Below are positions 20,043 through 28,857 of a DNA stretch of 63,105 nucleotides, in pieces (position 1 is the stretch's first letter; each line of letters starts with the position of its first letter). A model generated the notes under the pieces. The model did not search any database. It had not been told where the DNA came from and was given only the letters and a program-made list of their open reading frames with translations. The position numbers and the translations under genes are program-made. Origin of the DNA: an uncultured Alphaproteobacteria bacterium (GTDB taxonomy: Bacteria > Pseudomonadota > Alphaproteobacteria > RF32 > CAG-239); assembly GCA_944391465.1 (NCBI GenBank), contig CALXTS010000007.1, forward strand, positions 1-63,105. Direction: 5' to 3'.

Positions 20043-21314
20043 TTACAACACTTTTTGTTTTTCAACCGGAACAACCGCAATGGCATCAACAGGACAAGTA
20101 TTCTGACAAGCACCGCAACCGATGCACTCATCGGCACTGATTTGCGGATATCCGCCATCTTCACGCTTAATAATCTGTCGAGGACATTTCATCACGCATA
20201 AACCGCATTTTATACATTTACTTTCATCAACTAAAGCAACCCCTATTTGAGTTTTACGCTTTTCAGCCAATGAGATTCGCTCAATAGCTCCTGAAGGACA
20301 AACCTCAGAACATCTATGGCAATCATAATCGCAAAAACCGTCTGTATAGTCAATATGAACGACCGGATAATCCCCGTCAGCTTTTTTAATAATTTTCATC
20401 GGACAATTTTGCACGCAAAGATTACAGTTCAAACAACGATTCGCAAAATCATCAAGATTTTTTGCTCCGGCAGGAATAATAACTTTTTTGAACTTTTCAA
20501 CCGCACTTTTTGCAAGCAAAACACTTCCTTTTGCCGCCAATAACAAAACGCCGACAGCAGCCCCGCCGATAAGGAACTTCCTCCGAGATTGAGAAAACGG
20601 AACATTTTTATTTTTATGCATACCGAAAGAAATAGCACTTTTAGGACATTTTCTCAAACAATTCAAACATTTCACACAGGTTTCATTATCAACAGTTTTT
20701 TGTTTATAATCAATGCTTCCGGTTGGACATTTTGAAGCACAGGCACCGCAAGAAACACATTTATCGGCATCAATATAGATTTTATTTACGGCAAATTTAG
20801 AAATAAGCCCCAAAAGCGTTCCTACAGGACAAAGATTTGAACAAAACCAACGTCCCTTAAACCAAACTAAAACGGCAATCAAAAATAAAACCACAAGCCC
20901 AAACAATGCGCCTGACATTGCAGAACCAAATAGTGTATAAGGATCAATCAGCCGAACCAAAAAAGCTGTTCCGCCAATCAAAAAGCCCAAAACAAGCGCC
21001 GCAATAAAATATTTATAAGGCAAATTTTTCTTCAAAGAATTTTTACGACGAAAAACAAACATCAAAAACTCTTGTAAAATTCCCAAAGGACAAAGAGTAG
21101 AGCAGTAGAAACGCCCAAACAAAAAAGTTAATAAAAACAAACCCAATAAGAAAATAACGATACCTAAAGAAAAATCTATAAGAACACGCTGTAATAATGC
21201 AACCAATTGAATATCAAATACCTTAATCTGATAAAAAATACCCAAAAAAGCTAAAATACTTAATACGGCAACAATTGAAGCCAAACCTATTCTCAAGATA
21301 TAAGATTTATTCAT
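20043..21314 (-). CDS. NapH/NapG-like membrane polyferredoxin with an internal twin-arginine motif
   Basis: This 423-residue protein should carry electrons across the inner membrane. Residues 1-165 have about four membrane segments with two CxxxCP motifs (Cys71/75, Cys158/162), as in NapH/MauN. Two [4Fe-4S] motifs follow (Cys186/189/192/196 and Cys213/216/219/223). Then comes a twin-arginine motif, SRRKFLIGG with Arg244-Arg245, followed by a hydrophobic segment (about 248-270). The C-terminal third carries four more cysteine clusters (from Cys294, Cys328, Cys367 and Cys397). The layout reads like NapH fused to NapG, with the NapG Tat signal now internal. I infer that the C-terminal ferredoxin domain is exported by Tat. 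Partner enzymes may be the Tat-exported flavoprotein and reductase in the same operon. Confidence 0.85.
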   Translation of the reverse strand: MNKSYILRIGLASIVAVLSILAFLGIFYQIKVFDIQLVALLQRVLIDFSLGIVIFLLGLFLLTFLFGRFYCSTLCPLGILQEFLMFVFRRKNSLKKNLPYKYFIAALVLGFLIGGTAFLVRLIDPYTLFGSAMSGALFGLVVLFLIAVLVWFKGRWFCSNLCPVGTLLGLISKFAVNKIYIDADKCVSCGACASKCPTGSIDYKQKTVDNETCVKCLNCLRKCPKSAISFGMHKNKNVPFSQSRRKFLIGGAAVGVLLLAAKGSVLLAKSAVEKFKKVIIPAGAKNLDDFANRCLNCNLCVQNCPMKIIKKADGDYPVVHIDYTDGFCDYDCHRCSEVCPSGAIERISLAEKRKTQIGVALVDESKCIKCGLCVMKCPRQIIKREDGGYPQISADECIGCGACQNTCPVDAIAVVPVEKQKVL

Positions 21315-21328
21315 TTTTTCCTCGTCAA

Positions 21329-22069
21329 TTATCTAACAAAATTTGTTTTTGCCCCTTTTTCAATCACTTCTTCAAAGTTCATATTTTTTGCTTCACCGAT
21401 TATTTTAAGAACATTAGCCATATTATGCGCTAAATTGCGCATTGTTTGCAAACCCTCTTTATCCTCTTTGGCATCTTGAGCGTTTGCACCAAAAACCATA
21501 TTCCAATAAGTCGAAGAAACAACCGGCATCTGATTAATAGTAAAATACTTATTTAACACATCAATTGTAGCCGTTGTTCCCGCACGTCTTGCTACCGCCA
21601 CGGAGGCTGCGGGTTTATGCTTTAAGAAACGACCGCCGGCATAAAAAACACGATCTAAAACCGAAAGAACACGACCGGATGGATGAGCATAATAAACAGG
21701 GCTCCCGACAATCAATGCGTCAGAAGTTTTCATTTTTTCAATAATTTCGTTGGCTATATCGTTAAATACACATTTATCATGTTCTCTACAATAACCGCAA
21801 GCAATACAATCCTGCTGAGCATCCGGTCCTAATTGAATAATTTCAGAATCAATATTATCTTTCTTTAATGTATTGGCTATTTCTTTCAAAGCAGTAAACG
21901 TCGTTCCGTCTTTATGGCAACTTCCGTTAATAAGCAACACTTTCATTTTCTTTTCTCCGACATTTGAATTTAAACTTTTTTCTGATGCTAAAACCATTTT
22001 TATATACTCTAAAAAAGGCAATCCCCCTATCATGACAATAGAATTAATAATAAAGTCACGGCGATTCAT
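21329..22069 (-). CDS. Tat-exported iron-sulfur flavoprotein (NADPH-dependent FMN reductase family)
   Basis: The 246-residue product begins with a twin-arginine signal (MNRRDFIINSIVMIGGLPF), so it should be folded and exported with its cofactors. After residue 40 follows a flavodoxin-like domain starting KVLLINGSCHKDGTTFTAL, typical of FMN-binding reductases. A cluster CIACGYCREHDKC (about residues 88-100) is like the [4Fe-4S] motif of iron-sulfur flavoproteins. SPVYYAHPSGRV is the second flavin-contact region. The substrate is unknown. It lies 14 bases upstream of the polyferredoxin gene, a likely electron donor, and 12 bases after the nickel permease-like gene. Confidence 0.85.
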   Translation of the reverse strand: MNRRDFIINSIVMIGGLPFLEYIKMVLASEKSLNSNVGEKKMKVLLINGSCHKDGTTFTALKEIANTLKKDNIDSEIIQLGPDAQQDCIACGYCREHDKCVFNDIANEIIEKMKTSDALIVGSPVYYAHPSGRVLSVLDRVFYAGGRFLKHKPAASVAVARRAGTTATIDVLNKYFTINQMPVVSSTYWNMVFGANAQDAKEDKEGLQTMRNLAHNMANVLKIIGEAKNMNFEEVIEKGAKTNFVR

Positions 22070-22081
22070 CTATACATATTC

Positions 22082-22825
22082 CTACAATCCCAAAACAATA
22101 GCCACGCCGCAAAGCATAATCGTTCCTCCGGCAATTTCATGAACATAATTTTCCAAACGTTTAAATGGTAAAGCATTTAACCCAACAAGCCCTAAAGCAA
22201 CCGCAAACATCATCGTTAAAATAGTAGCTAAAGAAAAAATAATCGTGCTTGAAACCACCGCATAAGCTCCCAAAACACTGGAGGCTGTGAGTATCGGCAA
22301 TAAAGCCTCACATGGTCCTAAAACAAAAATAATAAAAACAATCCAAACCGTCAAATTTTTATCTTTTTTCTCAACTGAAATATGCGAATGAACGACCTGA
22401 TGACGATGCAACCAACGCCGCCTTAAAGCATTAAGCAAATAAGCTGCACCTAAACCAATAAGAGCATAAGCGGCAAGATTTCCCCGATTACTTTCCAGCC
22501 AAACAAAATTTTCTTCACTTAGCCAATGAGAAAAATAAATAAACAGCAACGCAATCAATAAAGCGCTGGCAATATGCCCGACACCACAGATAAAAGTCCA
22601 AAGCAAAGTTTTTTTCAAACCATAGCCGCGGCTTTTTGCTATTGCCACAAAAGGCAAATAATGATCCGGCCCAATAATTGTATGCAAAATCGCCGTCAAA
22701 AGAGAGGCAACCCAAATGGCCGTTAACGGAGCATTATCAGCAAGCTCAACCTGTCCATGATTCCCATGAGCCAATGCATTTCCGGACAATAATGTCAAAA
22801 TTAAAAATAAAACAACTTTTTTCAT
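22082..22825 (-). CDS. NicO/UreH-type nickel (cobalt) permease
   Basis: The 247-residue membrane protein begins with a hydrophobic signal (MKKVVLFLILTLLSGNALAHG) followed by a histidine-bearing stretch (HGNHG, residues 20-24). It has about six further membrane segments. The sequence HTIIGPDHYLPF (about residues 48-59) resembles the H-x4/5-DH metal-binding motif of nickel/cobalt permeases, and a loop HRHQVVHSHISVEKK is histidine-rich. Nickel is the likely substrate because the gene lies 14 bases downstream of larE in an operon for the nickel-pincer cofactor. Cobalt or sulfite/organic anion export (TauE-like) are less likely alternatives. Confidence 0.78.
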   Translation of the reverse strand: MKKVVLFLILTLLSGNALAHGNHGQVELADNAPLTAIWVASLLTAILHTIIGPDHYLPFVAIAKSRGYGLKKTLLWTFICGVGHIASALLIALLFIYFSHWLSEENFVWLESNRGNLAAYALIGLGAAYLLNALRRRWLHRHQVVHSHISVEKKDKNLTVWIVFIIFVLGPCEALLPILTASSVLGAYAVVSSTIIFSLATILTMMFAVALGLVGLNALPFKRLENYVHEIAGGTIMLCGVAIVLGL

Positions 22826-22839
22826 AATCTCTCCTATGA

Positions 22840-23649
22840 CTAGCGATCATTCTCAATATCAAAACTTCCGGAACGAAAACCTTCCATATCCAGAGTTACA
22901 TAATTAAATCCAAGATTTTTTAAGCTATTTACTAATTCTTGACGAAGAGCCATAGCTTCAGAAAATAAAGAAACAGGAATTTCCAACCGCGCTATATTTC
23001 CATGAACTCTTAATCTAAAATTACAAGATTGAGGCAATAATGCTCTTATGAGCTTTTCTCCTTCCGCCACACGTTTTAAAGATACTTCATCAAGAAAAGT
23101 ATTGTACTCAAATCTGGTAGCCAAACAAGGAACCGCAGGCTTAGATGCCGTACTCAAACCAAGTTCTGAAGACATTTTGCGAATATCCGCTTTAGATATT
23201 CCGAGTTCCGCTAAAGGGGAACGAACACCCAACTCAGATAAAGCCTTTCTCCCCGGACGATAAATCGTTAAATCATCTGCATTCGTTCCGTCTAAAACAT
23301 ACTTGAGCTCGTGTACTTTGGCATAATCAAAAAATTTTTCAAAAATTGCTTTTTTGCAGTAATAGCACCTATCAAGATGATTATATCTAACAGCCTCCAA
23401 GTCAAAAGGATTAAAGGTTAAAATTTCATGATTAACATCCAAGAGTTGTGCTATTTTTTTTGCTTCTGATATTTCCGTCTTATCTTGTAACGCAGTTTGC
23501 ATTGTCAAGGCGACCAAAGGAAAAGGATTCTTTTTATTTAATTCACTCAACAGCGCCAAAAGCAAACAACTGTCAACACCGCCGGAAAAAGCCAAAGCAA
23601 CCCCGCCAACCGACAAATTTTGCAAATAATTTTTCAGTCGGTTAAGCAT
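22840..23649 (-). CDS. larE: ATP-dependent sacrificial sulfur transferase LarE
   Basis: LarE adenylates the pyridinium biscarboxylate mononucleotide made by LarB and inserts sulfur, in known members by giving up a cysteine sulfur. The 269-residue protein has the PP-loop SGGVDS (residues 22-27), the block RCYYCKKAIFEKF (94-106) and the motif KPAVPCLATRF. Cys175 aligns with the sacrificial cysteine of Lactobacillus LarE. It overlaps larC by 8 bases, so translation is coupled. Confidence 0.93.
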   Translation of the reverse strand: MLNRLKNYLQNLSVGGVALAFSGGVDSCLLLALLSELNKKNPFPLVALTMQTALQDKTEISEAKKIAQLLDVNHEILTFNPFDLEAVRYNHLDRCYYCKKAIFEKFFDYAKVHELKYVLDGTNADDLTIYRPGRKALSELGVRSPLAELGISKADIRKMSSELGLSTASKPAVPCLATRFEYNTFLDEVSLKRVAEGEKLIRALLPQSCNFRLRVHGNIARLEIPVSLFSEAMALRQELVNSLKNLGFNYVTLDMEGFRSGSFDIENDR

Positions 23650-24862
23650 TATCAGCCTTTTCAGCCATCATTCGGGCTTCATCAAAAACTTTACGAAAAG
23701 AAAGATTTGAGAGTTCCGCAATCTTCTTAACACTTTCATACTCAGGATTATATTTTACAATATTTCCGAGCCAACACTTTTTAACTTCGACCACGCCGTA
23801 AGGTAAGGTTACGTTTAAAATTTTTCTCTCCATACAACGACGCTCAACGGGATATTTGCGTAAACCGATTGTCGATGTATAAGAAAATATGATTTCTTCC
23901 ATTTTTGATAAAGATTTAGCTGAAGTAACCACTCTCAATAAAAAAGCCGGACGATTCTTTTTCATAAAACACGGCTCAAAATGAACATCTCTTGCTCCGG
24001 CAGACATAAGCTTTTCCATTGTCAATCCTAGCTCTTCTGATGTTGAATCGTCAATATTGGTTTCTATGATATAAACTTGATCATCGTCAACAACATCATC
24101 AATAATCATGGCTCGCAAGAAATTTGCCCGCCCGAAATCGCGTTTTCCCAAACCAATCCCCGTTTTGATAATTTTATAAGCAGACGGAAGTTTATCTATC
24201 GTTTTAAGAGCCGCAACAGCTGCAATTCCGGTCGGCGTTACCATTTCGCCGTTTGTTTCGGACGGATGCAAAATAATTCCGTATTTTTGTGCAATATTAA
24301 CAACCGCCGGAACCGGAACAGGCAACCGTCCATGCTGACATTCCACAAAACCTTTACCTTCACATAATCCGTTTACAATTACCTGATTTACGGCTAAATC
24401 ATCAATCAAAACCGCAATTGCAATAATATCAACTATTGAATCTATTGCACCGACTTCATGAAAATGCACTTCATCAAGCGAACATCCATGCGCTTTAGCC
24501 TCAGCTTCAGCAACAATCAGAAAGATTTTTTTTGCCAAATCTCGAGCGGTAGAAGTCATTTCCCCTTTATCAATAATATCATAAACATCGGATAAATGGC
24601 GATGTTCATGATGATGTTCGTGATGATGCTCATGATATTCTTCTTCGTGAACATGTTCTTTTTGATGAAGCAAAACATTAAAATCGCAACCGGAAATACT
24701 GTAAGAATTTTTCTTGGCAATTTGATAATCAAAACCATCCAAGCGCAGACTTTTTAAAACCGAGTTTAATTTTGCCTCATTAGCCCCCAAATCAAGCAAT
24801 GCTGCTACCATCATATCGCCGCTGATACCGCAGGAACCGTCCAAAAACAAATATTCAGACAT
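23642..24862 (-). CDS. larC: Nickel-pincer cofactor biosynthesis protein LarC
   Basis: LarC is the CTP-dependent nickel insertase that completes the nickel-pincer nucleotide. The 406-residue protein begins LFLDGSCGISGDMMVAALLD, the DUF111 signature. It has a very histidine-rich segment at residues 66-89 that should hold nickel, then EVHFHEVGAIDSIVDI and the C-terminal catalytic part. In Lactobacillus larC is split by a programmed frameshift; here it is one uninterrupted frame. It overlaps larB by 8 bases at its start and larE by 8 bases at its end. Confidence 0.94.
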   Translation of the reverse strand: MSEYLFLDGSCGISGDMMVAALLDLGANEAKLNSVLKSLRLDGFDYQIAKKNSYSISGCDFNVLLHQKEHVHEEEYHEHHHEHHHEHRHLSDVYDIIDKGEMTSTARDLAKKIFLIVAEAEAKAHGCSLDEVHFHEVGAIDSIVDIIAIAVLIDDLAVNQVIVNGLCEGKGFVECQHGRLPVPVPAVVNIAQKYGIILHPSETNGEMVTPTGIAAVAALKTIDKLPSAYKIIKTGIGLGKRDFGRANFLRAMIIDDVVDDDQVYIIETNIDDSTSEELGLTMEKLMSAGARDVHFEPCFMKKNRPAFLLRVVTSAKSLSKMEEIIFSYTSTIGLRKYPVERRCMERKILNVTLPYGVVEVKKCWLGNIVKYNPEYESVKKIAELSNLSFRKVFDEARMMAEKADNA

Positions 24863-25535
24863 TTTTCTTCATTCTCCTCAAAATTCTGCAAGCCGTAACC
24901 GCAGCTCCAAAACCATTATCAATATTCACAACACTGATTCCTTCCGCGCAAGAATTCAGCATTGTCAACAAAGGTGCCAACCCGCTAAAAGAGGCTCCGT
25001 AACCGACAGAAGTCGGAACAGCAATAACCGGCGTTTCCACCAAACCGGCAATAACACCCGCCAAAGCCCCTTCCATACCGGCAACGGCAATAATAACATC
25101 AGCCTGTCGAATATCCTCTAACTTTGCCAACAAGCGATGAAGACCGGCAACGCCGACATCAAAACATCGAATAACCTCAGCTCCTAAAAACTCTGCGGTT
25201 TTTGCCGCTTCTTCTGCCACAGGCAAATCTGCGGTTCCTCCGGTACAAATAGCAATTTTTCCGCCCATAGTTTCTCCAGACGATGCCTTAAGGACAATAA
25301 TTTTTGAACAAGCATCGTAAACCACAGATAATCCGGAATTTTGAACAAACTCAGCTTTATCTTCAGAACATCTTGTTCCTAAAACAGAAATATTTTTATC
25401 CTTAAAAGCTCTCAATATCTCAAGAAGTTGTTCTTTGGTTTTTCCGGCGCAATAAATTGTTTCAGCGATTCCCGTTCTGTCTTTGCGGCTAATATCAAGT
25501 TTGGCAAAGCCCAAATCCGTAAAAACATCGGCCAT
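24855..25535 (-). CDS. larB: Nickel-pincer cofactor biosynthesis protein LarB
   Basis: LarB carboxylates and hydrolyses nicotinic acid adenine dinucleotide, the first step of the nickel-pincer nucleotide. The 226-residue protein resembles the AIR carboxylase (PurE) fold: AICTGGTADLPVAEEAA (about residues 114-130), then RCFDVGVAGLHRL, VAGMEGALAGVIAGL and VPTSVGYGASFSGL. The cluster larB-larC-larE is complete and in catalytic order. The flavodoxin gene upstream ends at the base before the larB start. Confidence 0.93.
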   Translation of the reverse strand: MADVFTDLGFAKLDISRKDRTGIAETIYCAGKTKEQLLEILRAFKDKNISVLGTRCSEDKAEFVQNSGLSVVYDACSKIIVLKASSGETMGGKIAICTGGTADLPVAEEAAKTAEFLGAEVIRCFDVGVAGLHRLLAKLEDIRQADVIIAVAGMEGALAGVIAGLVETPVIAVPTSVGYGASFSGLAPLLTMLNSCAEGISVVNIDNGFGAAVTACRILRRMKKNV

Positions 25536-26123
25536 CTATTTACCCAGCCCCAAATCATCTAGCCAGCCCGAAACACCCAAAGTACGGCTTCCGTAACCGA
25601 CCCAAGCGCCATCAACAACTTGGCAACCTTTGCATTGAATGGTCATATCTTTAACGGTATTCTGAACACCGCCGCCGCCATGAGTAATAAACGGAATAAC
25701 TTTTTTACCGGATAAATTATAACTTTCCAAAAAACTGCTGACTTGAGGTGTAATAGTTCCCCACCAATTCGGCGAGCCTAAAAATACAATATCATATTGA
25801 GAAATATCATCAACTTTCGTAAGCAATTTCGGACGATATCCGTCTTTAATCTCTTTTTGAGCTTGAACGGTCATTGGTCTGTATTCTTCAGGATAACTTC
25901 CTTCTGTCTTAATTTCAAACAGAGTCCCGCCGACTTTTTTATGAATAGCTTCCGCAACTTCTTTTGTGTTTCCGCTGTAAGAATAATAAGCGACCAAAAT
26001 TTTAGAGTTGTCAGAGACCTCAACCTTATCCTCTACTTTCTGCTGAGCAAACACTTTATATGCTCCCAAAAGAACCACCACTGTAAAAACACTGGCTAAA
26101 ATCAAAAATTTATTCATCTTCAA
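25536..26123 (-). CDS. Exported flavodoxin
   Basis: The 195-residue product has a Sec-type signal or membrane anchor (residues 1-26, hydrophobic core FLILASVFTVVVLLGAY) followed by a flavodoxin fold. The FMN phosphate loop is YYSYSGNTKEVAEAI (about residues 47-61), and the isoalloxazine-contact loops are LGSPNWWGTITP and THGGGGVQNT. Periplasmic flavodoxins of this type are found with aldo/keto reductases in gut bacteria. It is 5 bases after the aldo/keto reductase gene and directly abuts larB. Its redox partner is likely one of the exported enzymes of this operon. Confidence 0.85.
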   Translation of the reverse strand: MKMNKFLILASVFTVVVLLGAYKVFAQQKVEDKVEVSDNSKILVAYYSYSGNTKEVAEAIHKKVGGTLFEIKTEGSYPEEYRPMTVQAQKEIKDGYRPKLLTKVDDISQYDIVFLGSPNWWGTITPQVSSFLESYNLSGKKVIPFITHGGGGVQNTVKDMTIQCKGCQVVDGAWVGYGSRTLGVSGWLDDLGLGK

Positions 26124-26128
26124 CCTCT

Positions 26129-27367
26129 CTATGCTTCAAAAGTTTTGGCAACTTCTTTCATCCATTTACTGATTTCAATATGCTGAGGACAATTCTTTTC
26201 ACAAAGCCGACAACCGATACAAGACGATGCCTTTCCGTGAGTTTTGATTAAATTGTTATAATAAACAGCCTGAGCATTAAAGGGTTTATCCTGCCGCTCT
26301 TGTTTTTCTGCATTGTATAAAGCAAAGTAATCCGGAATGGCAATTTTCATCGGACAAGCCTCCACACAATACTGGCAAGCCGTACACGGAATGGTTATTT
26401 CATCATGCAATGTCTTAACCGCCGTTTCCACAACCTTTAATTCTTGAGCATCTAACGGCTTAAAATTCCGCATATAAGATGTATTATCTTCAATTTGTTC
26501 CATATTACTCATACCGCTTAGAACCATCATCACCCCATCAAGACTTGCTGCATAGCGAATAGCCCAAGAAGCAACCGACATATTAGGTTCGGCATTTTTA
26601 AATATTTTTTCGACAGCCGGAGGAACCATAGCCAAACTTCCACCTTTAACCGGTTCCATAACAATAACCGGCTTATTATATTTTTGAGCAACTTCATAAC
26701 ATTTTCTGGATTGAATACTTGCGTTGTCCCAATCAATGTAGTTAATTTGCAACTGAACAAATTCAACTTCCGGATGCTCTTTTAATACTTCCTCTAAAAG
26801 CTCCGGCGTATCATGGAAGGAAAAACCGATATGTTTAACTTTGCCTTCCTTTTTCTTATCCGCCACAAATTTAAAACTATCATATTTTCTGGCATTTCCG
26901 ATTGTATTGGCATTAACATTATGAACCAAGTAATAATCAAAATAATCAAGCCCTGTTTTTTCAAGTTGCTTATTAAAAATTTCTTCTTGATGTTCAGCAC
27001 TTTTGAGCATACCGATAGGTAACTTGCTGGCAACGGTAAATTTATTTCTGGGATGGCGCTCGACTAAAGATTTACGCAAAGCAACTTCACTTTCATATCC
27101 CATATACATCCACGCCGTGTCAAAATAAGTAAAACCGCGTTCTAAAAATGTATCCACCATTTTATTTAGAGTATCATAGTCAATAGACGTCTGATCCTGA
27201 GGATTTTTTAACGGCAGACGCATAAAACCGAAACCAAGTTTATTATTGGCATTTATCTTACTTTTAACCGCATCAGATACAGGTATGGATTCTGCAAAAG
27301 TTAATTTTGGAAGAGCCGACAAAGCAAAAGCAGCCAATGTTGTCATTAAAAATTCGCGCCTATTCAT
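26129..27367 (-). CDS. Tat-exported aldo/keto reductase with two C-terminal [4Fe-4S] clusters
   Basis: The 412-residue protein starts with a twin-arginine signal ([20 protein letters not shown], cleavage likely after TFA). The AKR barrel has the full catalytic tetrad: Asp83 and Tyr88 ([11 protein letters not shown]), Lys115 (VASKL) and His149 (YLVHN). The C-terminal part has two ferredoxin motifs, [12 protein letters not shown] and [12 protein letters not shown] (about residues 335-400). Such AKR-ferredoxin proteins probably take electrons from an iron-sulfur or flavin donor rather than NADPH alone. It is the first gene of the operon and follows a MerR-type promoter. The reaction is unknown. 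Confidence 0.88.
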   Translation of the reverse strand: MNRREFLMTTLAAFALSALPKLTFAESIPVSDAVKSKINANNKLGFGFMRLPLKNPQDQTSIDYDTLNKMVDTFLERGFTYFDTAWMYMGYESEVALRKSLVERHPRNKFTVASKLPIGMLKSAEHQEEIFNKQLEKTGLDYFDYYLVHNVNANTIGNARKYDSFKFVADKKKEGKVKHIGFSFHDTPELLEEVLKEHPEVEFVQLQINYIDWDNASIQSRKCYEVAQKYNKPVIVMEPVKGGSLAMVPPAVEKIFKNAEPNMSVASWAIRYAASLDGVMMVLSGMSNMEQIEDNTSYMRNFKPLDAQELKVVETAVKTLHDEITIPCTACQYCVEACPMKIAIPDYFALYNAEKQERQDKPFNAQAVYYNNLIKTHGKASSCIGCRLCEKNCPQHIEISKWMKEVAKTFEA

Positions 27368-27400
27368 AAAAAATCTCCTAAAAAAATTTCAGATAATGGA

Positions 27401-27431
27401 AGTATAGTTTTTAGAGTTTACTCTAAGTCAA
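27401..27431 (-). promoter_or_regulatory. MerR-type promoter of the ten-gene operon
   Basis: On the minus strand TTGACT (27431-27426) and TATACT (27406-27401) are separated by 19 bases. The spacer region holds a perfect palindrome TTAGAGT-TT-ACTCTAA (27411-27426). Overlong 19-20-bp spacers with a central dyad are the hallmark of promoters controlled by MerR-family activators. The start of the aldo/keto reductase gene lies 34 bases downstream. No MerR gene is seen in the window. Confidence 0.8.
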
Positions 27432-27439
27432 GTGTTTTT

Positions 27440-27892
27440 TTAGTTCTTTCCTAAGATTTCCACTTTAGCACTAAAACCACCTTTATATTCCGCCAAGTTT
27501 TCTAAACCACTTTCAATTTTCCCAAGTTCTATCAAACTTTTATCAAGATAGTTACCATGAGTTTTATAAAAAAAACCCCAATTTCCCCAAGGAACATAGA
27601 TAAACATCTTTCCTGCCGAAGCAATCATTCCACGCGGTGCATTGAACAAATCTACCGGTTTAGAAAATTCGGTAATTTTTTCTTCACCGGCAAAATCAAT
27701 AAATTCAAAATTTGCCGGAAGCATTTTTATAAATTGCTCTGATGCCGGATTGTCCGCCATTTGAACAATGACTTCTTTTTGATTGTCTAATGTCAATTTA
27801 ATTTTCATTGCGTTTTTATCCTGTATGTTTTTTCCATAAGATATTGAAGTTATCAGATTGAATAAGATAAACAGAATGAACAGTTTTTTCAT
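27440..27892 (-). CDS. Secreted cyclophilin-like fold protein
   Basis: The 150-residue product has a Sec signal peptide (MKKLFILFILFNLITSISYG) and a small beta-barrel domain of the cyclophilin-like type (Cyclophil_like2). It starts MKIKLTLDNQKEVIVQM (about residues 29-45) and includes the FVPWG-type stretch IYVPWGNWGFFYKTHGN. These proteins lack proven peptidyl-prolyl isomerase activity. It is 5 bases downstream of the carboxymuconolactone decarboxylase-like gene, so the two form a unit. Its end abuts the MerR-type promoter of the next operon. Confidence 0.72.
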   Translation of the reverse strand: MKKLFILFILFNLITSISYGKNIQDKNAMKIKLTLDNQKEVIVQMADNPASEQFIKMLPANFEFIDFAGEEKITEFSKPVDLFNAPRGMIASAGKMFIYVPWGNWGFFYKTHGNYLDKSLIELGKIESGLENLAEYKGGFSAKVEILGKN

Positions 27893-27897
27893 AAAAC

Positions 27898-28746
27898 TTA
27901 TTCCTCATAAATAGGTTTATAATTTTCAATATCGGCATCTTTAATCAAATTGATGGTTGTCATGGCGTTAGCTAGTCCGATATAAGGAATAGCCTGCACC
28001 ATAGCTGCTAAAAGTGTTTCTTTATCATTTCCAGCCTTTAGAGCTCCGATCACATGAGCTTTCAATTGTTTCTCAGCACCCAAAGCCGTCAAAACAACCA
28101 AAGATAATAACTCTCGCTGCTTAATCGTTAAGCCTTTACGCGTATAAAAATCCCCAAAACAAAATGTTGTCAACGTATCAGGAATAACATTTTTATAAGG
28201 TTCCGATAATTTTTTCATAGCGTTTTTAACTTCATCGCCATAAAGTTCGGATTGTAACTCAAGACCTTTATTAAATCTATTCTCATCTGTTGAAGTAGAA
28301 GCATTTTCTAAAGGTAAAGGGATTCCTCTTTCCTTAGCCACGTCATTAAAAACACCTATAGCGTTTAATGTTCTCGGAAAACCGATAAAAGGAGCGCATT
28401 GATAAATTGTTTCTCTAATTTCAAGCGGCGTATTGCCAACATTTAATGCAGCATTAATATGAGCTTTAAGTTGAGGCAAAGTCTGCAAAGTTGTTAAAGA
28501 GGCAATAGTTATTAATTCTCTTTCTTTAGAGGTTAAATTCCCAATATAAAATACTTCACCAAAAATATTTCGTTGCAGAATTTCCATAAATTCCGGATCT
28601 GTCGAACTCGGAATTCTTTCAGATTGGAACAGTTCTTTATATACAATATTTGTTCTTTCAGACCTTGTCATATTTTTTTCCTCTGCAAATACATAATTGG
28701 AACACAAAAACAAACTTAAAAACAAAGTAATGATAATTTTTTTCAT
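27898..28746 (-). CDS. Secreted carboxymuconolactone decarboxylase family protein (two domains)
   Basis: The 282-residue product has a Sec signal (MKKIIITLFLSLFLCSNYVFA) and two CMD-type helical repeats. The first includes LTSKERELITIASLTTL and LKAHINAALNVGNT, and the second LTIKQRELLSLVVLTALG and LKAHVIGALKAGND. The AhpD-type CxxC is absent, so a peroxidase role is not supported. A periplasmic CMD protein beside exported redox enzymes is common in gut bacteria, but the substrate is unknown. I chose ATG 28746 because GGAGG lies 5 bases before it; earlier codons sit inside or too near this site. A LysR gene is divergent. Confidence 0.82.
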   Translation of the reverse strand: MKKIIITLFLSLFLCSNYVFAEEKNMTRSERTNIVYKELFQSERIPSSTDPEFMEILQRNIFGEVFYIGNLTSKERELITIASLTTLQTLPQLKAHINAALNVGNTPLEIRETIYQCAPFIGFPRTLNAIGVFNDVAKERGIPLPLENASTSTDENRFNKGLELQSELYGDEVKNAMKKLSEPYKNVIPDTLTTFCFGDFYTRKGLTIKQRELLSLVVLTALGAEKQLKAHVIGALKAGNDKETLLAAMVQAIPYIGLANAMTTINLIKDADIENYKPIYEE

Positions 28747-28786
28747 CATTCCCTCCAAATAAGATTTTTTCTTAAAACAATTATGG

Positions 28787-28809
28787 TTGACTAAGCTACT
28801 AAAGTCTAA
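28787..28809. promoter_or_regulatory. Imperfect inverted repeat, possible LysR operator
   Basis: TTGACT-N10-AGTCTAA in the 111-base gap between the divergent LysR and CMD genes forms an imperfect dyad (GACT/AGTC arms). LysR regulators usually bind such dyads between divergent genes. The assignment is positional only. Confidence 0.4.
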
Positions 28810-28857
28810 TACAGTTTTTTTATGAAGCTATAAATTTGAATTATAGTGAGACGTCTG

